Shown here one piece after another: positions 37,256-46,821 of a stretch of 64,000 nt of DNA. The notes below the pieces were generated by a model, which searched no databases, had not been told where the DNA came from, and was given only the letters and a program-made list of their open reading frames with translations. This DNA is from Syntrophomonadaceae bacterium. GTDB lineage: Bacteria; Bacillota; DSM-12270; Thermacetogeniales; Thermacetogeniaceae. The stretch lies in NCBI GenBank assembly GCA_012840385.1, contig DULK01000093.1, forward strand, positions 1 through 64,000, given 5' to 3'. The translations under genes and the position numbers were made by a program. Position 1 is the stretch's first letter. The number at the start of each line of letters is the position of its first letter.

Positions 37256-37693
37256 ATGGAAAAGAAAATTGACCAGATCGAAAAAAAGCATTTCTCCTCC
37301 CAGTACAAATTGACTCCTCACAGAAAGATCATCCTCGAGGCGATCATCGGAAACAGCGACAGGCACCTGAGTGCCGAGGATATTTACGGGCTGCTCCGTA
37401 AGAAAGGGATTGAGATAGGTCTGGCCACCATCTACCGGACCCTGGAATTATTCGTGGAGCTCAACATCCTCCACAAGGTTAATTTTGACGACGGGCGCAG
37501 CCGTTATGAGCTTACCTGCCACGAGCGCCACCGTCATCATCACCTGGTTTGCCTGAGCTGCGGGGAGGTTGCGGAGGTAGAGGACGACCTTTTGAACAAG
37601 CTGGAGGAGATAATAGAGCGCAACCACGGCTTCAAGATAACCGATCATACTGTGAAGTTTTACGGCTACTGCCGGCGCTGCCGCCCAAAGTAG
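37256..37693 (+). CDS. fur: Fur-family metalloregulator
   Basis: A 145-residue regulator. The N-terminal winged helix reads LTPHRKIILEAIIG...LSAEDIYGLLRKKGIEIGLATIYRTLELF. The metal-binding part has HERHRHHHLVCLSCGEV with CxxC, and the second CRRC near the end forms the structural zinc site. It likely represses the feo operon through the box at 36606; a Zur or PerR role cannot be excluded. ATG 37256 follows AGAGGCGGG. Confidence 0.9.
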   Translation: MEKKIDQIEKKHFSSQYKLTPHRKIILEAIIGNSDRHLSAEDIYGLLRKKGIEIGLATIYRTLELFVELNILHKVNFDDGRSRYELTCHERHRHHHLVCLSCGEVAEVEDDLLNKLEEIIERNHGFKITDHTVKFYGYCRRCRPK

Positions 37694-37724
37694 ACTGTCC
37701 GTAAAATAACAGGAAATTTAAAAA

Positions 37725-37810
37725 CCCGCTCCCGGCGCTCCGGTTGAACTCGACCAAAGACTCGTTGCAGACGGCAGCCGACCGGCCCGGTGATGCCTGA
37801 GCGGCATGTA
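37725..37810 (+). repeat. Palindromic repeat, left-half fragment R7
   Basis: Only the left arm is present: CCCGCTCCCGG, TCCGGTTGAACTCGACC, AGACTCGTTGCAGACGGCAG, CCGACCGG. It lies just after fur and before a terminator. Confidence 0.8.
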
Positions 37811-37825
37811 GGTGAAATACGAAAT

Positions 37826-37852
37826 AAAAAGACCCTGTCTTGGGGTCTTTTT
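37826..37852. terminator. Bidirectional terminator between fur and the MFS gene
   Basis: AAAAAGACCC pairs with GGGTCTTTTT. A and T runs on both sides serve the two convergent genes. Confidence 0.85.
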
Positions 37853-37876
37853 CGCGTTTCTGGTTTTTGTCGGCAA

Positions 37877-39070
37877 TCAGCCGCTAACCGCTTTGAGCTG
37901 TTTCTTTGTGACCAGCAGCACCGGAACTGCTGCCAGTTGTACGGTGATCGAGAAGATCACCAGGGCGAGCACCGACCTGTCGTAGAGAATGCCCATCAGG
38001 GAGCTGCCCAGGAACCAGAACAGGCCGTAGCCGGTGTTGAAGATGCCGTAGGCAGAACCCCGTTTGTGGGAGGGAACCATTTCCGAGATGGCCGCTCTGA
38101 GCACCGACTCCTGGGCGGCCATGCCTATCCCCCAGGCGATCATACCTGCCACTGCCGGCCGCCATCCTCCCAGGAAAACCAGCGGGGCGAACAGGGATGA
38201 GAGCAGGGAAGAGATGATCAGGGTGTTGACCCCCAGGCGGTCAAACAACCGCCCGAATATGAGAGCGGCCACGGCATCGACCCCCATCGCCACGGCATAG
38301 AGGATCGGAACGATGTTGTCCGAGAAGATGGCCGCCTTTTTGAAATGATAGGCGATCAGGGCAAAATCGGCATACCCTGCTGCGATCAGGGCGGTGGCGA
38401 CTAGGTACATCCAGAAAGCGCCCGGCAGGCCCTTGCTTTCAATCTTTTTGGAGACGGGCTCAAAATCCCGCGGGCGCGGGTAAAGGATGCGGGCCGTGGC
38501 CAGGATAACGAGCACCAGGAAGGCCGGGATGGCGAGAATTCCGAAGCCTAATCGGTAGTTTCCATAGCGTGTCATCACCGCTGCGATCAGCAGGGGGCCG
38601 GCCAGGGCCCCGATCTGATCCATGGCCTCATGCAGGCCAAAACCCCAGCCTCTCCCGACCCGGGAGGTGGCATGGGATAACATGGCGTCCCGGGCGGGTG
38701 TGCGGATCGCCTTCCCCAGGCGTTCAGAAATGATCAAAAGGGCGGCAATCTGCCAGTAACCTGCCACGGCAAGCAGGGGGACTGCCACCAGGTTCATGGT
38801 ATACCCTGTGAGGGTGATCAGCCAGTACCTTCCGGTTTTATCCGTAAGGAACCCGGAAACCAGCCTCAGGCAGTATCCGATCAATTCCCCCAGTCCGGCA
38901 ACTACACCCACCACTGTGGCGCTGGCCCCCAGCAGGGCGAGAAACGGCCCGGTAATGCTGCGCGCTCCTTCGTACGTAATATCTCCGAAGAGGCTGACCA
39001 GACCCAGCAGTAAGATGAACTTCAGAGCGGTTCCCCTGGAGATGTCCCTGGCTTCAGTCTCGGTTTTCAT
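37877..39070 (-). CDS. Major facilitator superfamily transporter
   Basis: A 397-residue, 12-segment MFS permease. Early marks are GLVSLFGDITYEGARSITGPFL and the loop 2–3 region GFLTDKTGRYW; the middle has SERLGKAIRTPARDAMLSHA. The pattern resembles drug or metal exporters annotated near iron genes in Clostridia; the substrate is unknown. ATG 39070 lies seven bases after AGGAGT; GTG 39079 is in frame but overlaps that site. It is convergent with fur. Confidence 0.88.
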   Translation of the reverse strand: MKTETEARDISRGTALKFILLLGLVSLFGDITYEGARSITGPFLALLGASATVVGVVAGLGELIGYCLRLVSGFLTDKTGRYWLITLTGYTMNLVAVPLLAVAGYWQIAALLIISERLGKAIRTPARDAMLSHATSRVGRGWGFGLHEAMDQIGALAGPLLIAAVMTRYGNYRLGFGILAIPAFLVLVILATARILYPRPRDFEPVSKKIESKGLPGAFWMYLVATALIAAGYADFALIAYHFKKAAIFSDNIVPILYAVAMGVDAVAALIFGRLFDRLGVNTLIISSLLSSLFAPLVFLGGWRPAVAGMIAWGIGMAAQESVLRAAISEMVPSHKRGSAYGIFNTGYGLFWFLGSSLMGILYDRSVLALVIFSITVQLAAVPVLLVTKKQLKAVSG

Positions 39071-39350
39071 GGATCTCACTCCTAAAAAGCTGCAATTTGC
39101 ATCTTATTAGCTTTAGGCATATATTTCCGAAATCCTCTTTTCTGCACTCAAAAATTTGAGTGTCGTGCGAAAATATTGCCGCCCCTCTGTCTCTGGGCCG
39201 GAAAGTTGGCATCGGTCCCGGTTGGTACGGCTTTTTGTGCCTAAACCCGCAGGCGTTGAACGATTGCAGCAGGCCGGGCCGTGTGGAATAAAAGAAGAAG
39301 CAGTGGGAGAAAATATCACGAATAACCTGGGATCGGGAGGCGGCGTTACC

Positions 39351-40094
39351 GTGCAGAAGGCACTTATCACTCTAATATTTTTAGGCGCTTTTTTTGCCCT
39401 TATACTCCCGGGAACCGGCAAGATCAACAGGGAGAGGCTTGTCCTTGGGGAGCTTGTTCCCCTGCTGCAGGACAGCGGAGTACGGGTAGAAGGCATCGAC
39501 CTTGACGGCTGGGGGGTTTTGCGGGATGCGGAAGAACCCCGGGCGATCTGGTGTAAGCTTGGCCGGGGGCAACAACTTGGCCTGTCGGGCAGCAGGATGC
39601 GCCAAGTTGAGACAGACTGGGGCGCATGCTTGAAGATAAAAAAAGATTTCGAGGACGGGACAAAAGTCCTTATAAGTATCCAAAAGGTTGAGAAGATCGT
39701 CCCTGGAGATTTATGTTATATTGTTGTTAAATGCAGCCTCCCCGGTGCAGGTGAACAGGGACAGGCCTGGGAAAAGAGGCTCAGGGCTTTCCTGGCCGGT
39801 TTCTTCAGGGAGAGGGGATTGTACTTCACCGTCAGGGGAGAGCTTGATCGGAGATTAAATCCAGAAGAGCAGATGGCCTGGGGCAGAGCAGTCTACCGGG
39901 ATCTTGGCGGGAAGCCGGTAGAAACTATCCGGACCGAAAGATACCTCAACCTGATCGGGTATACAACTGTCCTGCCGGAGGCCGTTACGGCCGGCAACAG
40001 CAGGTATAATCTAAATATAGCACTGGTGAACGGCAGTGATACGAATGAAACCCGGATATATCTGGGTTCTCCAGTAATAACCAGTGAATATTAG
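39351..40094 (+). CDS. ywmB: YwmB-family (DUF1779) exported protein
   Basis: A 247-residue protein with an N-terminal signal or anchor (ALITLIFLGAFFALILPG) and a mixed alpha/beta body ending in SRYNLNIALVNGSD...TRIYLGSPVI. The YwmB family lies next to murA in spore formers; function is unknown. The GTG at 39351 after GGGAGG gives a proper signal peptide; the frame is open to 39156, but that part is uncharacteristic. The match is to family pattern and position. Confidence 0.78.
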   Translation: MQKALITLIFLGAFFALILPGTGKINRERLVLGELVPLLQDSGVRVEGIDLDGWGVLRDAEEPRAIWCKLGRGQQLGLSGSRMRQVETDWGACLKIKKDFEDGTKVLISIQKVEKIVPGDLCYIVVKCSLPGAGEQGQAWEKRLRAFLAGFFRERGLYFTVRGELDRRLNPEEQMAWGRAVYRDLGGKPVETIRTERYLNLIGYTTVLPEAVTAGNSRYNLNIALVNGSDTNETRIYLGSPVITSEY

Positions 40095-40221
40095 GGTGTT
40101 ATGAAGAGGAATCGGGAGAATTATGGCGAAATATTATGGAAACAAATATTATTTCGGATAAGGAGGTGGCTCCTGCTTCTAAACTGTTTTATATTGGCTG
40201 TTTTGGAAGGCAGGAGAGGTA

Positions 40222-41493
40222 TTGGAGGATAAATTTATTATCGAAGGCGGGATCTGCCTGAAGGGTGATGTTCGGATCAGCGGTTCTAAAAATGCGTGTT
40301 TACCTGTTCTTGCGGCTTCTCTCCTGACACCGGAAAAGTGTGTGATTTCCGGGATACCCCGGCTGGCCGATGTCAGAACAATGATCCGGATGTTGACGGA
40401 GCTGGGGGTGCAGGTTGCCGTTCAGGGTTCACAGGTTACAGTTCAGGCACGGGAGTTGCAGAAACCGGGGCAGCTTCAGCAATATGCCAGGAAAATGCGG
40501 GCATCTTTTTTATTGATGGGACCTGTTTTAGCCCGGCAGGGAAAGGCATGTATGGCCCTGCCGGGTGGGTGTGCCATCGGAAAGCGCCCGGTGGACCTGC
40601 ATTTAAAGGGCCTGGCCGCACTGGGAGCGGAGATCCGGATTGAAAAAGGCTTTGTCAAGGCGACCGCCAGGCAGCTTCAAGGTGCCGAGATCGTCCTTGA
40701 TTTTCCCAGTGTCGGTGCCACGGAAAACATCATGATGGCAAGCGCCTGCGCCAGGGGAACGACAACGCTGGTTAACGCCGCCGCCGAGCCGGAGGTCGTC
40801 GACCTTGCCGATTTTCTGAACAAGATGGGGGCAGAGGTAACAGGGGCGGGGACCAGGGTAATCCGCATCAAAGGCAATCCTTCCCTGCATGGTGCGGTGC
40901 ATACGGTAATACCAGACCGGATTGAGGCCGGAACCTACCTGGCGGCAGCGGTGGCGACCGGCGGAGAGGTGCGGCTTGCACGGGTTGTACCCGACCACCT
41001 GCGCTCGGTGATTGAGAAGTTCCGGGAGGCAGGGGCCTGCATCGAGGAGGGAAATGACGAACTGTTTGTATCCGCCCCGCAGGAACTGCGGCCGCTCGAT
41101 ATCAGCACATCTCCCTATCCAGGTTTCCCGACCGACATGCAGCCGCAGTTTGCGGCCCTCCTGACGACCGCGGCCGGAACAAGCAGGATTACGGAGAATA
41201 TCTTCGAAAACCGTTTTCTATACACATATGAACTGGTGCGCATGGGCGCATCCATTGAGGTTACAGGCACGACTGCGGTGATTCGCGGGGTCAGGGGCCT
41301 GCGGCCGGCTTGTGTTAAGGCTGGCGACCTGCGTGCCGGGGCTGCCCTGGTCATCGCCGCCCTCAAGGCCTGGGGGGAGACCGAGATCGGCGGTGTCTAC
41401 CACCTGGATCGGGGGTACGAGGATCTGGAAGAAAAACTGGGGGGCCTGGGGTGCAGGATCCGGCGGGTCACAGAACAGGCCGCCAACCTGTAA
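40222..41493 (+). CDS. murA: UDP-GlcNAc 1-carboxyvinyltransferase
   Basis: A 423-residue enzyme of the first committed step of peptidoglycan synthesis, joining enolpyruvate from PEP to UDP-GlcNAc. Marks: GDVRISGSKNACLPVLAASLL near the start; the catalytic cysteine in LPGGCAIGKRPVDLHL (about residue 117). It ends with GYEDLEEKLGGLG. The TTG start follows AGGAGAGG. The Cys loop separates it from its aroA cousin at 60 kb. Confidence 0.96.
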   Translation: MEDKFIIEGGICLKGDVRISGSKNACLPVLAASLLTPEKCVISGIPRLADVRTMIRMLTELGVQVAVQGSQVTVQARELQKPGQLQQYARKMRASFLLMGPVLARQGKACMALPGGCAIGKRPVDLHLKGLAALGAEIRIEKGFVKATARQLQGAEIVLDFPSVGATENIMMASACARGTTTLVNAAAEPEVVDLADFLNKMGAEVTGAGTRVIRIKGNPSLHGAVHTVIPDRIEAGTYLAAAVATGGEVRLARVVPDHLRSVIEKFREAGACIEEGNDELFVSAPQELRPLDISTSPYPGFPTDMQPQFAALLTTAAGTSRITENIFENRFLYTYELVRMGASIEVTGTTAVIRGVRGLRPACVKAGDLRAGAALVIAALKAWGETEIGGVYHLDRGYEDLEEKLGGLGCRIRRVTEQAANL

Positions 41494-41675
41494 GTACCGC
41501 AGGACAGCGGCGGGACGGTTCCCGTTTCTCTTCATGAGAACTTCATGCCGCTCGTACGGGTGGGTGAAGGTGGCGGCTTAACCTTACAGAAGCAGCAACA
41601 TACCTGTGCTCTACCTGGAGCGATACGTCTGGTTTGAGGCGGTTCAAAAAATTTAACTGGAAACCGGTCTAATAT

Positions 41676-41712
41676 CCCCCCATTTCTAATAAATAGGAAT
41701 GGGGGGGTAATT
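41676..41712 (+). terminator. Hairpin between murA and spoIID
   Basis: CCCCCCATTTCT pairs with AGGAATGGGGGG, followed by GTAATTTTA. It may end murA transcription before the sporulation gene, which would need its own promoter. Confidence 0.6.
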
Positions 41713-41745
41713 TTACCTTCACCGGGGCGGAAGGGAGGAAGGGCG

Positions 41746-42738
41746 GTGTCAACCTGGACCAGGGGATATAAATTTTTAGGGCTTGCCGTGCTGATCTACT
41801 GCCTGGTGATGCTGGGAATTCCCGCCCTGCTGGTGCGCGGCTGCGGTTTCGACCGGGGAATGGTTGAGGAAAGCAACGGCCGGATGGTGAGGGTTCAGCT
41901 TGCGCCGGGACGGGTTGTGGCTCTGCCCCTGGAAACCTATCTGATCGGGGTGGTTGCAGCGGAGATGCCTGCGGAGTTTGACATCGAAGCACTCAAGGCC
42001 CAGGCGGTTGCGGCCCGTACCTATACCCTGCTGAGAATCAACGGTAAAGCATCCGACCGCAAACACCCGGATGCCGCTCTCTGCGCCGATCCGGGACACT
42101 GCCAGGCGTGGCTTTCCCTGGGGGACCTCCGTAAAAGATGGGGATTGTTCGCTTTTGGCAGCAATTATGAAAAGGTGGCTTCGGCCGTCAGAGCGACTGC
42201 CGGGGAGGTTTTGGTTTACCGCGACGAACTGATCGACCCGGTATACCATGCCAGCTGCGGTGGAAGGGGCACTGAAGATGCAAAAGAGGTATGGGGCCGG
42301 GACATTCCGTACCTGAAACGGGTACCCTGCCGCTGGGACCCTCCCGAGAGGCAAGGGGTCGTGGCAACCTCCTTCAGTATGAAAGATTTTTTCACTCGTC
42401 TGGGAATTACCGGTCAGGCAGTTCCGGCCAGCAACGCAGCAGGCCTGGTTCAGGTCCTGGACAGGACCGGAAGCGGTCGCGTCCGCCGTGTTGAAATTGC
42501 TTCACAGGTCTTCCGCGGCGTGGAGCTGCGAAAGGCCCTCGGCCTGCGTTCAACTGATTTTACGGTCAGTGCGGCCGGCGGCAAGGTTACTTTCTACACC
42601 AGGGGATACGGGCATGCCGTAGGGATGTGCCAGTACGGAGCTCAGGGACTTGCCCTGCGGGGGCAGACTTACCGGCAGATCTTAGAGTATTATTACCGGG
42701 GTGCAGTGATGAAAAAGCTGCCAGAAGCCGGTAATTAG
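41746..42738 (+). CDS. spoIID: Stage II sporulation protein D
   Basis: A 330-residue lytic transglycosylase that acts with SpoIIP in forespore engulfment. An N-terminal membrane anchor (about 10–33) precedes the SpoIID domain. E73 in VAAEMPAEFD matches the catalytic glutamate; QAVAARTYTLLR and YGHAVGMCQYGAQGLA are conserved. The GTG start lies after GGAAGGGAGGAAGG. It follows ywmB–murA as in Bacillus. Confidence 0.95.
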   Translation: MSTWTRGYKFLGLAVLIYCLVMLGIPALLVRGCGFDRGMVEESNGRMVRVQLAPGRVVALPLETYLIGVVAAEMPAEFDIEALKAQAVAARTYTLLRINGKASDRKHPDAALCADPGHCQAWLSLGDLRKRWGLFAFGSNYEKVASAVRATAGEVLVYRDELIDPVYHASCGGRGTEDAKEVWGRDIPYLKRVPCRWDPPERQGVVATSFSMKDFFTRLGITGQAVPASNAAGLVQVLDRTGSGRVRRVEIASQVFRGVELRKALGLRSTDFTVSAAGGKVTFYTRGYGHAVGMCQYGAQGLALRGQTYRQILEYYYRGAVMKKLPEAGN

Positions 42739-42739
42739 A

Positions 42740-43090
42740 CACTCATGCCGCCCAGGCGGCACCAACAAGGATAACCAGAATGTATTTCCAGGGTAGACCA
42801 CCACGCCGCCTCCGGTGACACCAGCAGAGGATGAAATCTGGTTATCCTTGCGCTTGCTCCCGGACTCCGGTTTAACTCGCCCTAAAACTCGTCGCAGACG
42901 GCAGCCGACCGCCTCCTACGCTGCATCCATGCAGCGGAGTCGGCTGCTTCGGCATCCATGCCTCAGTTCGGCTGCCGTTAGCTGCTCCTTCGTTAAGGGC
43001 GAGTAACAACCTCCGTAGATCGCGGCGCCTGCAAGGATAACCAGAATGTATTTACAAGGCAGGATAAACCTGAACATATTTCCAGGGCAG
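42740..43090 (+). repeat. Large palindromic repeat, copy R8, with a partial extra left end
   Basis: A short piece (ATGCCGCCCAGGCGGC, AAGGATAACCAGAATG) precedes a full unit: CTGGTTATCCTTGC (left) and GCAAGGATAACCAG (right) are perfect reverse complements. ACTCGCCCT/AGGGCGAGT and CGGCAGCCG/CGGCTGCCG pair inside. No nested element is present, so this copy shows the empty apex. A TGCCGGG–TTG–CCCGGCA hairpin follows at 43101–43117. Confidence 0.88.
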
Positions 43091-43196
43091 TAACTTTAAG
43101 TGCCGGGTTGCCCGGCATTCCTTAGTCCCTTCGTCGGTGCACTCTCATACTGCTGTTGTCGAACCAATGGTGTTCATGGGTGGCCAAAATATATTA

Positions 43197-43226
43197 TTGA
43201 CAACCGGAATGTTCAGTTGGTACAAT
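43197..43226 (+). promoter_or_regulatory. Promoter of trpB2
   Basis: Consensus TTGACA (43197–43202), an 18-base spacer and TACAAT (43221–43226), 51 bases before the ATG. Confidence 0.8.
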
Positions 43227-43277
43227 ACACTAAATGCTTTTAACAAGTAAAAACAGAGTTAGGAGAGATGAGACGAG

Positions 43278-44633
43278 ATGGAAGAGACGAAGATCTTTCT
43301 GGACGAGAGAGAGTTACCCCAGGCATGGTACAACATTCAGGCCGATCTGCCTGAACCACTCCCGGCGCCGTTAAATCCTGCCACCAGGCAGCCGGTTGGC
43401 CCCCAGGATCTGTCAGCAATATTTCCACCCGATTTAATTGCCCAGGAGGTTTCAACCGAACGGTATATTGATATTCCAGGAGAAATACTGGATATCTACC
43501 GTTTATGGAGACCTACGCCCCTTTGTCGCGCCAGGCGGCTGGAAAAGGCTCTGGACACCCCCGCCCAAATTTACTACAAGTACGAAGGGGTCAGTCCTGC
43601 CGGTAGTCATAAACTGAATACCGCGGTTGCACAGGTCTATTACAATAAAAAGGCCGGGATCAAGCACCTGACTACCGAGACGGGAGCCGGACAGTGGGGG
43701 ACCGCTCTCAGTATCGCCTGCAGGTTTTTCGGATTGGACTGCACCGTTTACATGGTACGGGTCAGCTATGAGCAAAAGCCATACCGCAAGGCTATCATGG
43801 AGGTCTATGGTGCACGCGTGGTACCGAGTCCCAGCACCGAAACGGAGTCGGGCAGGCGCGTGCTTTCGGCGAATCCCGATTCGCTCGGCAGCCTGGGGAT
43901 CGCCATCAGTGAAGCGGTTGAAGTAGCCGCAGGGCGACCTGATACTAATTATTCCCTTGGTAGCGTGTTAAACCATGTGGTCTTGCATCAATCAGTAATC
44001 GGTTTAGAGGCGAAGGCACAGATGGAGAAAATCGGCTTATACCCTGACGTTATCTTCGGGTGCCATGGAGGAGGCAGCAATTTCTCCGGTCTGGTCTTTC
44101 CCTTTTTACCGGATAAATTCAAGGGGAAGAAGTTTCGTGCCGTGGCTGTAGAACCCACCTCCTGTCCGACCCTGACCATGGGCAAATATCTTTACGATTT
44201 TGGCGACACTGCCGGCTTTACACCCCTGATGAAGATGTACACCCTTGGTCACGACTTTGTTCCTCCGGGAATCCACGCCGGCGGCCTGCGCTACCACGGT
44301 GCATCCCCGTTAGTCAGCAAGCTTTATCACGACGGTTACATTGAAGCACAGGCTTTTGACCAGACTGATGTCTTCAAGAGCGCGGTGATGTTTGCACAGA
44401 ATGAGGGGATACTGCCCGCTCCCGAGTCCGCCCATGCCATTCACGCAGCTGTGGTTGAGGCTTTGAAAGCCAGGGAGGCCGGAGAAAAGAGGGTGATCCT
44501 GTTCGGATTGAGCGGCCACGGCCATTTTGACCTGACTGCCTACAGCGCCTTTTTAAACAACCAATTGAGCAATGCTCAATATACCCAAGAAATGCTGGAA
44601 GAGGGGTTGAAATCAGTTCCAAAGGTCGGATAA
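43278..44633 (+). CDS. trpB: Tryptophan synthase beta chain, TrpB2 type
   Basis: A 451-residue PLP enzyme of the long TrpB2 branch. The PLP lysine lies in [25 protein letters not shown] follows, and [12 protein letters not shown] holds the phosphate loop. TrpB2 differs from TrpB1 in its extended N-terminus and weaker TrpA partnering; it may salvage indole. No other trp biosynthesis gene adjoins it, although trpS lies 2.2 kb downstream. It has its own promoter. Confidence 0.93.
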   Translation: MEETKIFLDERELPQAWYNIQADLPEPLPAPLNPATRQPVGPQDLSAIFPPDLIAQEVSTERYIDIPGEILDIYRLWRPTPLCRARRLEKALDTPAQIYYKYEGVSPAGSHKLNTAVAQVYYNKKAGIKHLTTETGAGQWGTALSIACRFFGLDCTVYMVRVSYEQKPYRKAIMEVYGARVVPSPSTETESGRRVLSANPDSLGSLGIAISEAVEVAAGRPDTNYSLGSVLNHVVLHQSVIGLEAKAQMEKIGLYPDVIFGCHGGGSNFSGLVFPFLPDKFKGKKFRAVAVEPTSCPTLTMGKYLYDFGDTAGFTPLMKMYTLGHDFVPPGIHAGGLRYHGASPLVSKLYHDGYIEAQAFDQTDVFKSAVMFAQNEGILPAPESAHAIHAAVVEALKAREAGEKRVILFGLSGHGHFDLTAYSAFLNNQLSNAQYTQEMLEEGLKSVPKVG

Positions 44634-44670
44634 ATGCTATATACGGATTTTTTATAATTCTAATTTTAAT

Positions 44671-44692
44671 AGGCCACACATGGTGTGGCCTT
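44671..44692 (+). terminator. Short palindrome after trpB2
   Basis: AGGCCACACA/TGTGTGGCC-type hairpin with only TT after it on the plus strand; a T-rich run lies on the other side. It may be a weak terminator or a regulator site for the next gene. Confidence 0.45.
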
Positions 44693-44717
44693 AAACGTGC
44701 GTTTCGGCGGGTTCGCG

Positions 44718-44747
44718 TTGACACCGTACAGAGGTGCGTGTTAGAAT
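44718..44747 (+). promoter_or_regulatory. Promoter of lysA
   Basis: TTGACA (44718–44723), 18 bases, TAGAAT (44742–44747), 49 bases before the TTG start. Confidence 0.72.
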
Positions 44748-44796
44748 AACCTAAATGTATGGGAGAAAGCGGAAAATGGAGGAAGGAGTATAGCTA

Positions 44797-46131
44797 TTGA
44801 GACTGCAGGGAACAATGAGGATTAATGCTGCCGGTCATCTAGAAATCGGCGGCTGCGACACTGTGGATCTCGCCCGCGACTTCGGGACCCCCCTTTACGT
44901 GATAGATGAAGCCTTGCTGCGGAGCAATTGCCGCGAGTACTATGATGCTTTTACTAAAGAAAACAGCAACGATCTGGTTATTTATGCGGGCAAGGCTTTT
45001 TTAGTTGGAGCCATGAGCCGGATTGTGGCAGAAGAGGGTTTAGGTCTCGATGTTGTATCCGGTGGGGAGCTTTCAATTGCATTAAGTTCGGGATTTCCTC
45101 CCGAAAAAATATTTCTGCATGGAAACAACAAATCCCCGGAAGAAATGTTGTATGCCTTGAAGAGCGGAGTAGGGCGTATTGTTGTTGATAATTACTTTGA
45201 GCTGGAGATGCTGGAAAAACTGGCCTTCCAGGAGGGGGTGCGCCCGGCAGTACTGTTGAGGATCGCCCCTGGGATTGAGGCTCACACCCACTCTATTATC
45301 ACGACGGGTCAAACCGACTCCAAGTTCGGGTTTACCCTGGAAAACGGGGATGCTCTAAATGCCGTCAAAATCGCCCTGGCATTAAACCACATCGATCTTA
45401 AGGGTCTGCACTGTCATATCGGATCGCAGATCTTTGAACTGGATGCCTTTCGTCATACCGCCCGGGTTATGATGGGGTTCTTAAAGGAAATCCGCGACAG
45501 GCTCGGCTGGACGGCAGAGGAACTGGATCTGGGGGGCGGACTCGGGGTTTATTACAGCGACGGGGATAACCCTCCGTCGATCAAGGATTATGCCGATGCT
45601 ATACAATCCAGTGTGGATGACTGTTGCCGAAAATGGGGCTACCCGAGGCCGAGTCTGATCGTAGAGCCCGGCCGTTCCATCATCAGCCCTGCCGGAACGA
45701 CAATATATACGATTGGTGGTATTAAGGATATCCCGGGTATACGCAAGTACGTGGCGGTAGACGGCGGTATGACCGATAACCCAAGGGTTGCCTTATACCA
45801 GGCAAAGTATGAAGGACTGATTGCCAATAAGGCGGACATCCCGGTTCAGGAAGTGGTTTCAGTTACTGGAAGGTGCTGCGAGTCAGGGGACATGCTGATC
45901 TGGGATCTTGCCGTTCCAAAGGTGGAACCGGGTGACCTTCTGGCCATATCCTGTACGGGGGCTTATAATTATTCCATGTCAAGCAACTATAACGGCCTTC
46001 CTAGGCCCGCGGTGGTGCTGGTAAAGGACGGCAGCGCCGATCTGATTGTAGAGAGGGAAACCTACGAGGATTTAAGAAGACACCATCGCATACCACCGCG
46101 TTTGCTTGGAACCTGCCGGCAGAAGGGTTAG
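44797..46131 (+). CDS. lysA: Diaminopimelate decarboxylase
   Basis: A 444-residue PLP enzyme of the alanine-racemase fold that makes L-lysine from meso-diaminopimelate. The PLP lysine lies in VIYAGKAFLV; HCHIGSQIFELD and GGGLGVYY hold the cofactor phosphate; GRCCESGDML contributes the second-subunit cysteine. The TTG start follows GGAGGAAGGAG. It has its own promoter and continues into the protease gene seven bases downstream. Confidence 0.95.
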   Translation: MRLQGTMRINAAGHLEIGGCDTVDLARDFGTPLYVIDEALLRSNCREYYDAFTKENSNDLVIYAGKAFLVGAMSRIVAEEGLGLDVVSGGELSIALSSGFPPEKIFLHGNNKSPEEMLYALKSGVGRIVVDNYFELEMLEKLAFQEGVRPAVLLRIAPGIEAHTHSIITTGQTDSKFGFTLENGDALNAVKIALALNHIDLKGLHCHIGSQIFELDAFRHTARVMMGFLKEIRDRLGWTAEELDLGGGLGVYYSDGDNPPSIKDYADAIQSSVDDCCRKWGYPRPSLIVEPGRSIISPAGTTIYTIGGIKDIPGIRKYVAVDGGMTDNPRVALYQAKYEGLIANKADIPVQEVVSVTGRCCESGDMLIWDLAVPKVEPGDLLAISCTGAYNYSMSSNYNGLPRPAVVLVKDGSADLIVERETYEDLRRHHRIPPRLLGTCRQKG

Positions 46132-46137
46132 ATACTA

Positions 46138-46773
46138 ATGTACGGTTTTAATATTAATGAACTTCTCCTTTGGTTGCCTGCGGTGATTATTGCCCTTACC
46201 TTTCATGAATATGCGCATGGCAAGGTAGCCGACCGGCTGGGCGATCCAACACCGCGTTATCAGGGTAGGCTCACCTTAAATCCGTTTGCTCACCTGGATC
46301 CCATCGGTTTCCTGCTTCTGCTTGTTACCCACTTCGGGTGGGCAAAGCCGGTTCAGGTTAATCCCTTGAATTTCAGGGGAGATCGCAGCAAGGGGATGAT
46401 GCTGGTCGCTTCGGCAGGACCGCTCATGAACCTGCTGGTTGCATTTACGGCTACCCTGATTAAGAGCCTTGCCATCCCTGAAGGAGTTGTGCCGAATTTT
46501 TATATAACGGAGGTCCTTAATGGTATTATCTTTATCAACATTTACCTGGCCCTGTTTAATCTGATTCCCGTACCTCCGCTGGACGGCTCCAGGATCCTGG
46601 CAGGCTTGTTTCCCTCCAGCGAACTGGTCTATCACCTGGAAAGGTATGGTGTTATTATCCTGATCCTTTTGATTTTCACCGACATAGTCGGCCTTGTGCT
46701 GTCTCCCATTGCTTCCTGGCTGTATAATTTCTTTACGGTCATCACCCGTTTTATCGCCGGTCCCTTCGTTTAG
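46138..46773 (+). CDS. Site-2-type M50 membrane protease
   Basis: A 211-residue polytopic zinc protease. The HExxH motif is HEYAH near residue 23; the third ligand region is NLIPVPPLDGSRIL. This short rhomboid-sized branch has no PDZ domain and is common in Clostridia next to trpS and scpA. Its substrate is unknown; it is not SpoIVFB by sequence pattern. Confidence 0.88.
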   Translation: MYGFNINELLLWLPAVIIALTFHEYAHGKVADRLGDPTPRYQGRLTLNPFAHLDPIGFLLLLVTHFGWAKPVQVNPLNFRGDRSKGMMLVASAGPLMNLLVAFTATLIKSLAIPEGVVPNFYITEVLNGIIFINIYLALFNLIPVPPLDGSRILAGLFPSSELVYHLERYGVIILILLIFTDIVGLVLSPIASWLYNFFTVITRFIAGPFV

Positions 46774-46821
46774 GCCGGAGAGGGTGGTAAATATGTTGAA
46801 ATTACAAGGAAGGGATGCAAT

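Noticed and set aside
38850-39156. Extended N-terminus of the YwmB gene from 39156
   Set aside because: The first 65 residues are uncharacteristic, lack a ribosome site, and would hide the signal peptide that begins at GTG 39351.
46774-46821. T-box leader for trpS
   Set aside because: The gap is 48 bases and holds no T-box sequence.
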